This document shows positions 39,898 through 51,700 of a stretch of 64,000 nt of DNA, in pieces. The position numbers were made by a program, and so were the translations under genes. Position 1 is the first letter of the stretch. Every line of letters begins with the position of its first letter. The notes under the pieces were generated by a model, which saw only the letters and a list, made by a program, of their open reading frames with translations, ran no database searches and had not been told where the DNA came from. The stretch spans positions 5,108,652-5,172,651 of the forward strand of contig CM035359.1 in assembly GCA_020137815.1 (NCBI GenBank). Direction: 5' to 3'. Source of the stretch: Hormiphora californensis. Lineage: Eukaryota; Ctenophora; Tentaculata; Cydippida; Pleurobrachiidae.

Positions 39898-40536
39898 GCC
39901 ACTTGTAATACGTTTCTCGATTGTTACTCTTGTCAATTTGGTCTGGAAAAGGCATCTCTATTCCCCTTTCTAACTCTACTAATTCACTTCACAATCCCTT
40001 CTGAATGTTCCCCCAGCAGTCCCTAGCAATTATCAGAGTGATTACGTCTCGTTGTTTTGACCCATCCCCTCTCTTCAGATAAAATCTCACACTTAGCACT
40101 CTTCTCTATTCTCTCCCTGTTTCATTCCCATGGCAACGCCTCCAAATGTATCGATCATGTCTTTGGAGATATTACACCACCAGCAGCCACTGTGTGGCGC
40201 GCATTTCCGCTTCAAATGCGCGGCTCAAACAGCTCTGAATCTTCAATTGCAATCCCTGGTTTGATAAAGGAGCACACTGCGGTAATCTGGTACATAACAA
40301 CTTCATTCGACACCTGCCACTTGTAATACGTTTCTCGATTGTTACTCTTGTCAATTTGGTCTGGAAAAGGCATCTCTATTCCCCTTTCTAACTCTACTAA
40401 TTCACTTCACAATCCCTTCTGAATGTTCCCCCAGCAGTCCCTAGCAATTATCAGAGTGATTACGTCTCGTTGTTTTGACCCATCCCCTCTCTTCAGATAA
40501 AATCTCACACTTAGCACTCTTCTCTATTCTCTCCCT
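39898..40536 (+). repeat. 221-bp direct duplication inside the LINE spacer
   Basis: The sequence at 39898-40118 (CCACTTGTAATACGTTTCTC ... TTCTCTATTCTCTCCCT) is repeated, apparently exactly, at 40316-40536, an offset of 418 bp. The 197 bp between them occur once. After the second copy comes a C/A-rich run (40538-40590). Confidence 0.93.
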
Positions 40537-41211
40537 ACCTCCCACCCCCGCCGCCCCGCCCCCTCCACCCCCGCCCCACCTCCCCCACCCCTGCCCTTCC
40601 CAATTTAGAGCACTTTGTTACACAGGCCACTACAGCGACAATCCTTGTGTTTTGGTGCACTAAGTCGCTTATCGCGTGTAACAGTTATCACTGGTCTTAT
40701 CTATATTATCCGACTTGTCTTCTAGAACATTTTACATTCTACGTTGGCACTGCCCCACGCCTTATTTGTGTTCGATCGTCTTTTATCTTTACCTGTAATT
40801 GAAAGGAATACACCTCATCACCAACAACATCACGGTATCAATCATACATCAAATACTGTAAGTTCATCTGTCTGTATTGACTGTTCATTCATTGTGTACA
40901 ATTGATAATGTTACCGGATTTAACCTTACCAACCAATTATTTAATTAGACCTACTATAGACAGACTACCCCAGACCCAAGCTTGAGAAGTGTCCACTCGA
41001 CGGACCGTCGTCGTAACAAACAAACGAACAGGCTTACTTGCACAGCCACCCAAGCTTGAAAATCTGCCCCCTAACTTGTCATGTTGCTTATTCGCAAGAT
41101 AACTGCAAATGTCCTCACGGGGCGGAGATGCGAAGAGTGCAACCGACCTTTAACCGTGGGGGCTGCGTAAGTGTCTGGCAAGTACAATGACTGACTGACA
41201 TTAAGAATGCC

Positions 41212-44200
41212 ATGATATTAACTGACCACAACACGATGACAGACGCTATGACGAGGTTGCAATGTCGTTCTGCCCTAACGGGCAGAGTTTGGCACGCTAT
41301 AACCTATCTGTACCACCACCACCACCACCACGATTTTGTGAGAGTTAGACACGGCCAAGTTTTGTATAATCAGACTCTGTTAAGTTATCTTCGGGTTTCC
41401 TTGATTTGTTTCATCAGTATGGTTTTCTGTTCTGCACGTTGTGGTAAAGCTATCTCGTGTAAGATTTTGTTAGTGTGTATGTTTGCTCTTAACCTCACCC
41501 TTATTCTTATCTGTAATCCCTCTATTGCCAATCCCGGCCCCAGTGAGATGAGTATATCCCAGTGGCTTTTTATAGCGAATGGGCGAATCCCATTCGCAGC
41601 GAGAAATTTGACTGACAGCAGAAAAATAGAGAGAAAAATCCCTGTTTTGCTTGCTAATGCTGCTCTCACACCTCATTAGTGCTCTTATGTGATCGTTACA
41701 TGTTTAGAGAGCCACAATTGCTAGAAACGGGCGCGGATTTCGATTAGAGATCCCAATTGTTAGCAGTTATTCCCGCCGCGCCAGCGGAATTACAGCGGAA
41801 TGGGAGAAGAACGAGAGCAGAACGACTGCTGCCACAGCAGCAGCGACAGCGGAATGGGATCTAATCAGGTTCTGTGACATGCGATTCGCAGCGAGATTTT
41901 TCTAAAAAGCCACTGGGGAGTATATTATATAATAACGTGCGTGGTTTTGTTCATTCGTCTACTCTCGCGAGAGACTCCCCTGAGCTAAATATGACTAAGA
42001 TTTCTGATTTACAAGGGTATATTTATGAGAAGAAGCCTGATATTATTGTTATTAATGAGACCTGGCTCAAACCTTCTATTAACTCTAGCAGTGTTCTCCC
42101 TCTCACCTACACAGTTTACCGTTTAGATAGAAGCCATGAGACCCACCCCTTCGACCCATCTGACCCTAAGCGGTACAGAAGAAACGGAGGGGGAGTACTT
42201 ATAGCACACAGAAATGACATTAAGATTTCTAGTCACCGTTTTAGTAAGTTTACTACACAAGCCGAGCTTCTTACTGTGTTTTTCAATCACGGTAGGACTA
42301 GTTTCTGTCTTAGTACTTTTTACAGAGTGAACACATTGTCACATGATAATTTTGAGAATTTTCGATCTTATATGTTAAATCTTATCAAGTCAAGGGGATT
42401 TAAAAAGCACATTTTAATAGGGGATTTTAACCTGCCGTCTGCCGTATTGCCTAGTGGTTCCGACGATGAACCCACGAGCGGTACGTTAGATCCTGCAGCA
42501 AGCCCAATTGCGAAGAAGTTTTTGGATTTTATTTGTGGGGATTTGGGACATACTCAGCTTATTAATGCATCTACCCACACTTCATATAACGTACTTGATC
42601 TTGTTTTTACCAACTGTCCTGAGTTTGTATGTGATAGTAATGTACTCGAGGAGGGAGCTGTATGTTTATCTGACCATTTCGGTATATCCCTGTCGATTGA
42701 TAGTGGCCCCAGGGCCAATAGAGATACTAAAGATAGATACTGTAATGATTTTAACCGTGCTAACTTTTTGGGGTTAAATGTCGCTCTTTCCCGTGTCAAC
42801 TGGGATGTAGTTATCTCTGATGATGTAAACCTTTCTTGGTCTAGTTTTAAGAGTAGAGTGAATAACATCTCTAAGAGCTTCATTCCAAAAAAGCGCATTA
42901 GAGGTGCTTTCGCTCCCCTCTGGTTTGATGATGATTGTAAGAGAGCTAGAACCAAGAAAGAGACTCTCAGAAAAGCCCATATTTCAAGTAACACCCAGGA
43001 GAGTAAAGCAAAGTATAGAGATGCTCGCAAACATTTTAAAGATTTGATATGTGACAAGATGAACAACTTTTTTGGAGTTTCTAATTCTAATTCTCTCTCT
43101 AAAAGATTTTGGTCTCATGTGAAGTCCTCCAGTAAGTGTACTCGCATCCCCGAGACAGTTTATAAAGGTGATATCTCTAGATCTGACCCGGGTGGCAAAG
43201 CTACTCTTTTTAATGTATGTTTTGCTGAACAATTTACTTCACCTAGTAGTTATGACATTGGTATTGAGAGTTCTCATCTAGATTCAGAGTGTTTTTTCTC
43301 TATCTCCGAGGTTTATCAAGCACTTACATGTATTGACACTTCCAAGGCTTGTGGACCAGATGGTCTCCATGGAAAGTTACTCAAGAATTGTGCAGGGAGC
43401 TTGAGCTATCCGTTGTGGCTTCTGTTTAATGCTTCTATTCGCACGGGTATCATTCCTAGTGAATGGAAGCATGGCTCTATTGTACCTGTGCATAAAAAGG
43501 GCAGTAGAAGAGACGTGACTAACTATAGACCGATCTCTTTGCTGTCTCTTGTTGCTAAAATCATGGAGAGGCTTGTGAAGGTCCGCCTATCTAAGCACTG
43601 TGATCCACAAATTGACCCCAGGCAGCACGGATTTATGGGTGGTAAGTCCTGTTCCACACAGCTACTTCCGTTCACATATTCTCTAGCTTCTGGTGTCAGT
43701 GAGGGAATACAATCAGATGTTATATACTTCGATTTTAGCCGTGCTTTCGATTCTGTTAATCACGACCTTATCCTGAAGAAGCTGAAGTATGATTTCGGAG
43801 TTGATGGTATGTTGCTAAATTTTATTAGAAGCTATCTTAAAGACCGCACTCAGTCTGTTGTAGTAGACGGGGAGTCGTCAGGGAGTCTATCTGTTACCTC
43901 CGGGGTGCCCCAAGGTAGTATCCTGGGGCCCCAATTATTTATTTTGTTTATAAACGATATCTGTAAGGCAGTTACTCCTGGTACCGACATATCACTCTAT
44001 GCAGACGATACCAAGATCTGGCGTCGCATTGAGGATATGGGGGATCACTGGTCTCTTCAGCAGTCTATTAACAATCTCTGTGAGTGGGCAGTTTGCAATA
44101 AGATGTTTTTCCATCCTGACAAGTGCAAGGTGTTAAGTGTGGCTACTAGTAGAGCTACCCCAGAGCTGTCTGAGTTACCTTTCTTTAAGTACTTCTATTC

Positions 44201-44906
44201 TCTTAATGGAGTGGTGATAGACTATGTTAACAAGCACAAAGATTTGGGTGTTATTATGACCTCTAACTTAACTTGGACCTCCCAGTGTGATTATATATTA
44301 GATACTATGACTACTAAGTTTAATTTATTACGTAGGACTTGCTATTTTCTAAATAAGAGTTCCTATAAGAGATCTCTATACCTTAGCATGGTAAGATCTC
44401 TAGTAGAACACTGTAATTCTGTGTGGGCTAACATCGGGAAGGGGCAATTATCTGCGTTAGAGAGGTTACAGAAAAGAGCAGTGAAATGGATCAAGAATGA
44501 GCCACTAGTTTCTTACACTAACGAGCAGTATGTCACGTATCTCAAGGAGTTAGACCTACTACCTTTTAAGCAATTGTTTGAATATTCGGATCTGCGTCTT
44601 TTCTATAATGTGGTTCACAATCACGTCCCCCTTAGTCTTCCTCCCTGTTTTACCCTAGTGGATGGTCTGAATCTGAGACTCACTCGCCAGAATCAGGCCA
44701 TTATACAGGGATTGGACAGCACTACTTATAAAGATGACACTAGCTGGAGGGCTCACTCTGCTATACGTGATAACTTTTATCATCGTACCACCAGACTCTG
44801 GAATGACGTGCCGTATACCATCAGGCAGGCAGTGAGCCAACCCGTGTATCTTAGAGAACTTAAGATTTATTTGTTTGAGAGTGTCGACCCTACCAACTTG
44901 TTCTGA
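41212..44906 (+). pseudogene. LINE ORF2 (EN-RT) interrupted by a MITE
   Basis: The frame runs 41212-41557 and 41926-44906; removal of the MITE plus one target copy restores it exactly (MSI|LYNNVRGF). The N-terminal part has a hydrophobic stretch and ANPGPSEM, recalling the hydrophobic/NPGP starts of many LINE ORF2 proteins. The endonuclease shows IIVINETWLKP, LIGDFNLP and LSDHFGISL. The reverse transcriptase shows TNYRPISLLS, YFDFSRAFDSV, SGVPQGSILGPQL and LYADDTKIW. The C-terminal segment has LWNDVPYTIRQ. It belongs to the CR1/L2-like APE LINEs. The stop is at 44904-44906. Confidence 0.87.
41558..41917. mobile_element. 360-bp hAT-like MITE inside LINE ORF2
   Basis: The ends are CCCAGTGGCTTTTTATAG and CTAAAAAGCCACTGGG, flanked by the 8-bp duplication GAGTATAT (41550-41557, 41918-41925). 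The CAGTGGC end and 8-bp TSD are typical of hAT elements. The interior has GCGAATGGG/CCCATTCGC subterminal inverted repeats and no ORF. Confidence 0.92.
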
Positions 44907-45097
44907 TTTTATTTCATTTTCATCCCCCACATCACATTCATATCACCGACTGCCCAGTCAATATGTCACTGCCGGGTTGGACCCTCCTCCCCCGTGCATT
45001 CTCTTCTTTCCCCTCTATAGCTGTAACCACTAGAAAGTTGAGGGTGCTTTGCAAGTTTTACAATATTACATTATTTCTATAATAATCGTATCTGTAG

Positions 45098-47320
45098 TTA
45101 CGAGACAGGACTCCTTAATTGAGGGTACCCCTTGTGGAGTCCTTGGGAGTGTACAGAGTGATATTTTGTTTTCCTTTGTAATGTTTGTATACCCCCTAAA
45201 TTTCTTCTTGAAGTAAAATATATCTGACTATCATCAGCATACATGTGTATGGTTAGGTCGTATAATGCAGCAATCTTTTCCAGGTCCTTCATATATAGGA
45301 TAAACAACAACGGGCCCAGAATAGACCCTTGGGGCACTCCGATTTCAATAGGTTTCGAACTGGACTCCGTCGATCCGATCTTAACCTTCGCAAAGCGTCC
45401 TGACAGGTAGGATTTGATCCATTTCAGAACACTACCTCCAATTCGATATTCATTCTCAAGTCGCCGTAACAGTTCTGAATGCGAGATGGTGTCGAACGCG
45501 GCCGAGAGGTCCAATAACACAAGAATCACCTGAGATTTGCTGTCAATCTGCAAGAGGATGTCATTGACAATTTTCACGGTCGCCGTTTCGCAAGAATGTT
45601 TCGTTCTATAGGCGGACTGGAATTTAGCGAAAAGATCATGTTTTTCAAGATGGTCAATCAGCTGCTCAGCTACACATTTCTCTACTACCTTTGATAAAAA
45701 TTATAAGTTGGAAATAGGTCTGTAGCTTTTCAATTGATCCGGATCCAAAGACGCATTTTTGTGAGCAGGTCTTATTACAGCTGTTTTCAAGTTATCAGGC
45801 ACTTCTCCTTGGGACAGACTGGAGTTGACAATCTTCGAGATTATTGGTAGGAGATGAGGTAAGGCACCTGTGAGTAGAGAGGTCGGTATAGGGTCAAGGG
45901 AACAATGTTTTTGGTTCATTCTTCGGATGGTAGATACAAGTTGTTCATCCGATACCGGTTTAAACGATGCAAGGACAGGCACTGATGTTGGTGTTCTCGT
46001 ATCGGGCAAGTTAGGCAAGGTTTCTGAGAAGGATGGATCATTTCGAATATCTTGATAAATCTTTTCAACTTTGGAGTGAAAGAACTCACTCAGTAAATCC
46101 GGAAGTTTAGCAGGATCAGGCACTGTTGGGAGTGCTTTCGGGGTTTTATCTTTACCCAGCAGGTAGTTCATCACCTGATAGGTAGCAGATGGATTGCCCT
46201 CAGCAGCCTGAAGTCTGCGTCTGAAAAACTCTCGTCTAGCCCGTCTAAACACTGACCTTGCGTATCTCACTTCTCTTACAAACTCTCTTTCCGCTAGATC
46301 AAGTTCTTCATAAGTAACTCGATTGGGCTTCTTTAGCTTCTTCTTGTAAAGCCGTCGATACCTGCGCTCAGCCCCACGCCTGCTCTTCAGTGCTGTATAA
46401 CAGTCAACGTCAAACCACCGAGGTTTGTCACCGATCAAAAGTGTTTTCTCTTCAAGAGGTGCAAGCTCGTCTAGAATGTCTAATAAGAGTTCATCATACA
46501 TCTCAACGCACTCAGTAAGAGATCGCCCAGGAAAATTGGGGCCCTTCAGCTCAGATTTCTGGATCATTTCAGTTATAGCTTCCACCGTCACTCTTCGCAT
46601 GCATCTAGATACAACAGTCTTTTTCTGAGGAAGACGGTTTGATGAGCCACAGTGAACGTTGAATGACACCAGAAAATGATCAGGGACTTCTGGGGTAGGT
46701 AAAACATCGACATCACTCAAGAGGTAATCATCATTTGTGAGAACCAAATCAAGCCAACCTCCATTTATGTGTGTTGGCTGGTCGATCTTCTGTTGCCAGT
46801 TATGGTCTCCAACTATCTGCATGAAGTTATCAGAAAAAGAGCAGCTGGGGTTCTCAATGTGAATGTTGAAATCACCTGTTAATACTAGATGGCCTGACTT
46901 GGTCGTGAAGTCAGACAAGAAATCTCCAAATTCGTCCAAGAAAGCAGTCTGTTTAGACGCATCTGGTGGGCGATAAACAACAGCCGCTCTAGTGAGCTCT
47001 ACTCCTCGCCCCTCCACCGTCACCTCTAAACACTCAAAAGATGAAAATTGTCTGTTAGTTTTGCACCGCTTCACCGTCAAACCATTCCTAGAGATAACCG
47101 CTACACCCCCACCTCTGGATCCTCTCGAGAGGTTGATTAGTTGATAATCAAACTCAGAAATTTGTCTGCTAATGGAGTGTTCTTCTTCATGGAGCCAGCT
47201 CTCAGTAATGCACATAACATCGACACAGTTCTCAGAGACTAACATCATGACCTCCTCAAGTTTATTCCGGATAGAAAAGCAGTTCAAGTTAGCAAATCTG
47301 AGATAAGGAGCCTCTAACAT
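45098..47320 (-). pseudogene. APE-type LINE ORF2, one nonsense codon, 3' end missing
   Basis: One reading frame runs through 47320-45098 with a single in-frame TAA at 45703-45701 (SYRPISNL*FLSKVVEK). The endonuclease has FANLNCFSIRNK, CITESWLHE, TGDFNIHIENP and PDHFLVSFN. The RT has LVLLDLSAAFDTI, GVPQGSILGPLLF and HMYADDSQIYF. Soon after the YADD box the homology stops, near 45180, next to the 3' end of the oppositely oriented LINE. Loss of the 3' rather than the 5' part is unusual for a LINE and points to a later deletion or insertion. No ORF1 is seen upstream. Confidence 0.85.
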
Positions 47321-47780
47321 CCCTAGTTTTTTGCCATCCCATTAATTATGTTGAGGCGCACTGGACAAGAAAGGGGTAACCGTATGAAGAGTTAAACTTG
47401 ATGAGTCTCATTCACATAGGGGTGTAAACGCTGTGTAAATACTGAACTTTTTTAGGGATCCCTATTGGGTTCGATCATCAAAGAGGTCAGAGGACGAAAA
47501 TCGAAAGCTCTTCGGGAAAGCGCGCGCGAAAATTAAAATTTGGGCCGGCCGGGCTTGAGTTTTATTTTTCAAATCAGAAATTTGACCTAGCGCCGCGCAC
47601 GCGCGTTTCAAAATGCATAGCATATTATTATTCCTGGCGGCGGTGCAGACTTTTTACAGATCTCTAAATACCTGTCTCAGTCAAGAACGGGAAGAACGCC
47701 ATGGTTATTGGTTACACTAAAATCGTCTCCGGGATCCCGCGGGAAGGTCCCCGCACAAACCAGAATGAGACATGCCGTTC
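47321..47780. other. Possible LINE 5' UTR, no gene
   Basis: A 460-bp stretch with GC-rich CGCGCGCG runs and TATTATTATT, directly upstream of the minus-strand LINE endonuclease. It may be its 5' leader. No other feature is seen. Confidence 0.4.
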
Positions 47781-47788
47781 AATGCCTG

Positions 47789-47794
47789 TTTATT
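47789..47794 (-). terminator. Poly(A) signal AATAAA, adhesion-like gene
   Basis: TTTATT on the plus strand. It would give a 3' UTR of nearly 1 kb after the stop at 48777-48779. The intervening 47795-48776 has no convincing ORF. Confidence 0.45.
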
Positions 47795-48776
47795 GTACAA
47801 ATTAACGATTGTCGTATTTTGAGGATTAGTAAAACATTACCAAAATGGGGTCAGCCACAACAAAGCGCAGTGGGGGACCCAAAATAAATACAGTTCTCAA
47901 GCTATATATAACTCTTCTCAAAGTACAAACACTCCCAGCTAATAATCGTATGAAGTAGATGCAGAGAGGCACCCTACAAAATGCAGACGTCATCATACTT
48001 GTCCAAAAACCCAATAAGATAACACAACAGGGCCCCATTTTTGATGCAGAAAAAATACTGGCTGCAAGTATGCCTGAATAAACTTGAGAAAATCAGCGAT
48101 CAAACATGAAAACACGCACACTTGGATCTACATTGCAAGCTGGTGAGGTTACCACTGACCAGGTTAACGGTTAGTGGTTACTATGGTAACGGAGTTAACG
48201 GTTACCATGGTAATGATGCCGCACTTGATATTGGGTGTGTGCGTGCAGTAAAATATGAAACTTGTTATACAAAAATACAAAGGTAAAACAGAACAAAAAA
48301 CAGATATTGTATACGGTATATCACGGTGTTGTGATTTTAAATTGGTTGCTCTCAGTTCCTAACTCTTTTTTGGTAAAACGCGGGTTGTTATCTTCAGAAT
48401 TATATTGCACTGTATAAATGAATGGGGGCACTTTTCTTTACTGGTTTGTACTACTACTAGCGATCTACTAAAAAAGTGGAAAATATGTCTTTACTTTCGA
48501 AATTAATTATTTAAATTTTCTCTTTCTTTCCTTTTATTAAAAACCATTTCATATATAACACTCAATAATATGAATATATTATAAATATTCTCCCCTCACT
48601 TCTAACTATATTGTGTGTTTACTACAACGTCTCTTGAATTTCTTTATTTACACCAAAAACCTCGATATGACGTCATCAGTATGACGTCACCACCATGATC
48701 ACACTACAACAACTCACACAATATAATTAATCCTAAACAAAATGTTTCCCAAATATACCACAGTTTGACAGGAAAC

Positions 48777-51700
48777 TCAGTCCTCACACTCACTGACACC
48801 CCCATTCAGGTTGTAGATGTTGTGTCGCGGTCTTTCCGGTACTATCGGCTCGCACCTCATATAGTGGTCCGATTCCTGGTGGGGCGGGGGGGTATAATTT
48901 AATGGAACTTCAAGGGATTTTATATTGGCTTTGAATCAGATTAGTCGACAAAGAAAAAAAAGAAATGAATATTGTTTCATGCTAAAATCAAATGAACACA
49001 CACGGGGTAGGAAGGAGGGAGAGAATGATATGACAAAAAATAGGGTTAAAACCCTTTGCTTCATGAATATTATCGGACGATGAAGATTGAAATGCTTTCA
49101 CACGGGCGTTCTCAGTTTGTCTGAAAATGTTTCAGCTTGAATAGCAATTTGGGGGAACACACACTCTCGCTCACCCGAATGTTATATGTAAACTATCTAG
49201 CTAGTTCATTACTAGCACGTAGGCAGATCGCTTATTTCACTGTTGAGTACACTTGAGGACTGGGGAGGGGATTTAACTTTGGAGATGGGTTCGAGGAATG
49301 GGGAGGGGATTTAAATTTGGAGACGGGTTCGAGGAATGGGTCCAGGGGAATAATATTTGGATCTGAATTTGATTCGCTCAAACCCTATTTTCCGGGTTCA
49401 AACAGTTCAAATTCCGAACTGTTTGAACCCGGAAAATAGGGTTTGAGCGAGTCAAGATATGAAAGCTATGAGAAATGTAGGTAGGGTATCATGCTGTGTC
49501 ACTTACTATACTAGTAGCGTCATCCCCGCGATGGAAGGAGGCCGGACCCCCGCTAACAGGGGGTTGTGATGGATGTTGGGGTTTTCGAGTTCGTTGTGAG
49601 GGGTGCAGGAAGGTTGAATCGTCCGGCGGGGACCCTGACATTCCTGAGATAGAATGGGGGAATTTAATGAACAATTTAGATCATATTTTTAAAATGCAGG
49701 TATGTAATTGTATGAATGAGAGAGACAGATAAAGACATGTCGAAAGTATTGTGCTTTAAAAATGATTTGTCAATCTCGCATTAGTTATGCAAATACTGGA
49801 AATAGGGCTCGAAAAAATGCTTCTGCCAACAATTAAAGAAAATCTTATATTTACAATCAACAGAAATTAGATGAGACATTCAAGGGGGTCGGCCAATATT
49901 GGCCTTGTATATGAATAGTGGTACACACACTATGAGACATTCAAAGAATTAAAGTTAATGAAAAATTAAACAATCGAGAGCGGTAAATTATGAGCAAACT
50001 ACTAACTCATAAACAGGATAGAACAATGACAGGTCGATGGATTTAAACAACATAAAACAATAATTTGCTAAAAGTAATACAGTGACAATGATTTGCTATA
50101 TAATACAATGACAATGTATACTGGGTTACATATATTAAATGACATTGGTTTGCTACAGGAACCGACCGAATCAGGAAATAATGGTCCCTGATTGGCTGAT
50201 AACCAGTCACGTGACCTAAATAACGAGTTCTAATTGGTTGTTGACTTGTTTCGGTCGGTTCCTGGTTTGCTATAATGTTGGCTGCTACACAACGAACCCA
50301 TGCGAGCGACGTCCATAAGGTCATCCTCAATATACCCACTGTGCCTTGGAGAAAACTCCCCTCCTCCTGCCCCACCGTGATCTTCCTCATCCTCCTCTAG
50401 GTACTTCTCAATGTCACTGTCACTACCCACCGAGGGCCCGGACACTGAGGCAGCGTCGGTTGAGCCACGGCCTGAGTGAGGGAGGGGTTAGGTTGGGTGT
50501 TGGGTATTATGAGATGAAGAGGAGAGAGAGAGGTAGATTACAACACATCACATGCAGTTTAAATCCAGGGAAACATCTTTTTTGGGTGAAATACATTCAA
50601 CTTGAACCCCTCACACAGCCCTATATCAGTAACAACTAACAACTTGTAGTTACTAAGAATGGGGCCACTATATAACACACAAAGAAAAGGGAAAGGTCGT
50701 ACCTGAATCCTTACCGGATAGCTCCGAGTGTCCCCCGTCCTGCTGCTTTTTTCGAAGGTAATCTCGAACCTGGAATAGTGTTGTCAATAACATGTGACGA
50801 CTATTGAAAACACGTTTTAAGAAGATCATTATAGAGTCTGCTAAACCCTGTCAGAATCAGTTTTACATACCGCGATGTTTCCATAAACCGGCTTAGCAGC
50901 GTTAGGATCTCGTTCTTTAGCTTTAGGTGCTACCTTAGCAACTGGCACCTCAGCACCTGATAATGTAGGACATGTTGTTAATATCAGAATTTGTTTTGTA
51001 CAAACTCTTTTATTTTATTTTAACAGTCTAACTTGGCAAATCAGAATATAGAACGTCTTGTAGTGGAAGACAAGGTTCAGGGTTTCTATCTCTTAGTATC
51101 AAGGCTGTTAAAATTACATACTACCCTATCATTTTACCATAAGATATTATTACCTCGATCGTTTGATGTGGGGTTGACTACTTTATAACCATCCCTGGCA
51201 TGTGGGAGACTGTAGGTTGCACTGAGACCTGTACTAGCGAGATCATCCATTGAACTAGGAGGGGATAGGTTAGTTTCACTACCAATTATATCTAGTTTCA
51301 CTATATCTACAAACTAACTAACAAACAACAAACAAAGCTACAAAGAACACACGTGAAACTTAAAATCAAATCTCTAACCTCTGTTGACTAGAGTACCGGT
51401 GACTATCGACACTAATGTTACTGGGGCAGTATCCCGGCTGCATTCTGTTGTCCATGTGGTACGAATTCTGAAATAGTTAATTAATTAGTTAATTAAAACC
51501 GAGACTTGGAGTACAATTAAAATAGTTGCACACTGGTCAGTCAAACTTGATAAGTGCTGAAATGGTATGCTTTCCATGCTGCGCGCGTGATGGCGCCCAA
51601 CACCATGCTGCGCGCGCACCGTGATACCTATATCAGGGACTGGTACCCGCCCTCCCTGCCGACGGACCTCCCTGCCGACGGGTCGGCAGGGAGGTCATTC

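Larger units (their letters stand above)
38650..45080 (+). mobile_element. Full-length two-ORF LINE, split by a MITE
   Basis: ORF1 at 38749-39480 and ORF2 at 41212-44906 are separated by a 1.7-kb spacer that contains a 221-bp direct duplication. ORF2 is interrupted only by a 360-bp hAT-like MITE. A short leader (AACGGACATCC-type repeats) precedes ORF1, and a 3' UTR of about 170 bp follows ORF2. Apart from the MITE the copy has no visible inactivating change. Boundaries are approximate. Confidence 0.82.

Noticed and set aside
40475-40663. Proline-rich ORF in the LINE spacer
   Set aside because: It arises from a CCACCCCCGCC run after the duplicated block; there is no coding evidence.
41300-41335. 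His6-like run (CACCACCACC) as a vector tag or contamination
   Set aside because: It is a short CAC microsatellite within the LINE leader; there is no vector sequence around it.
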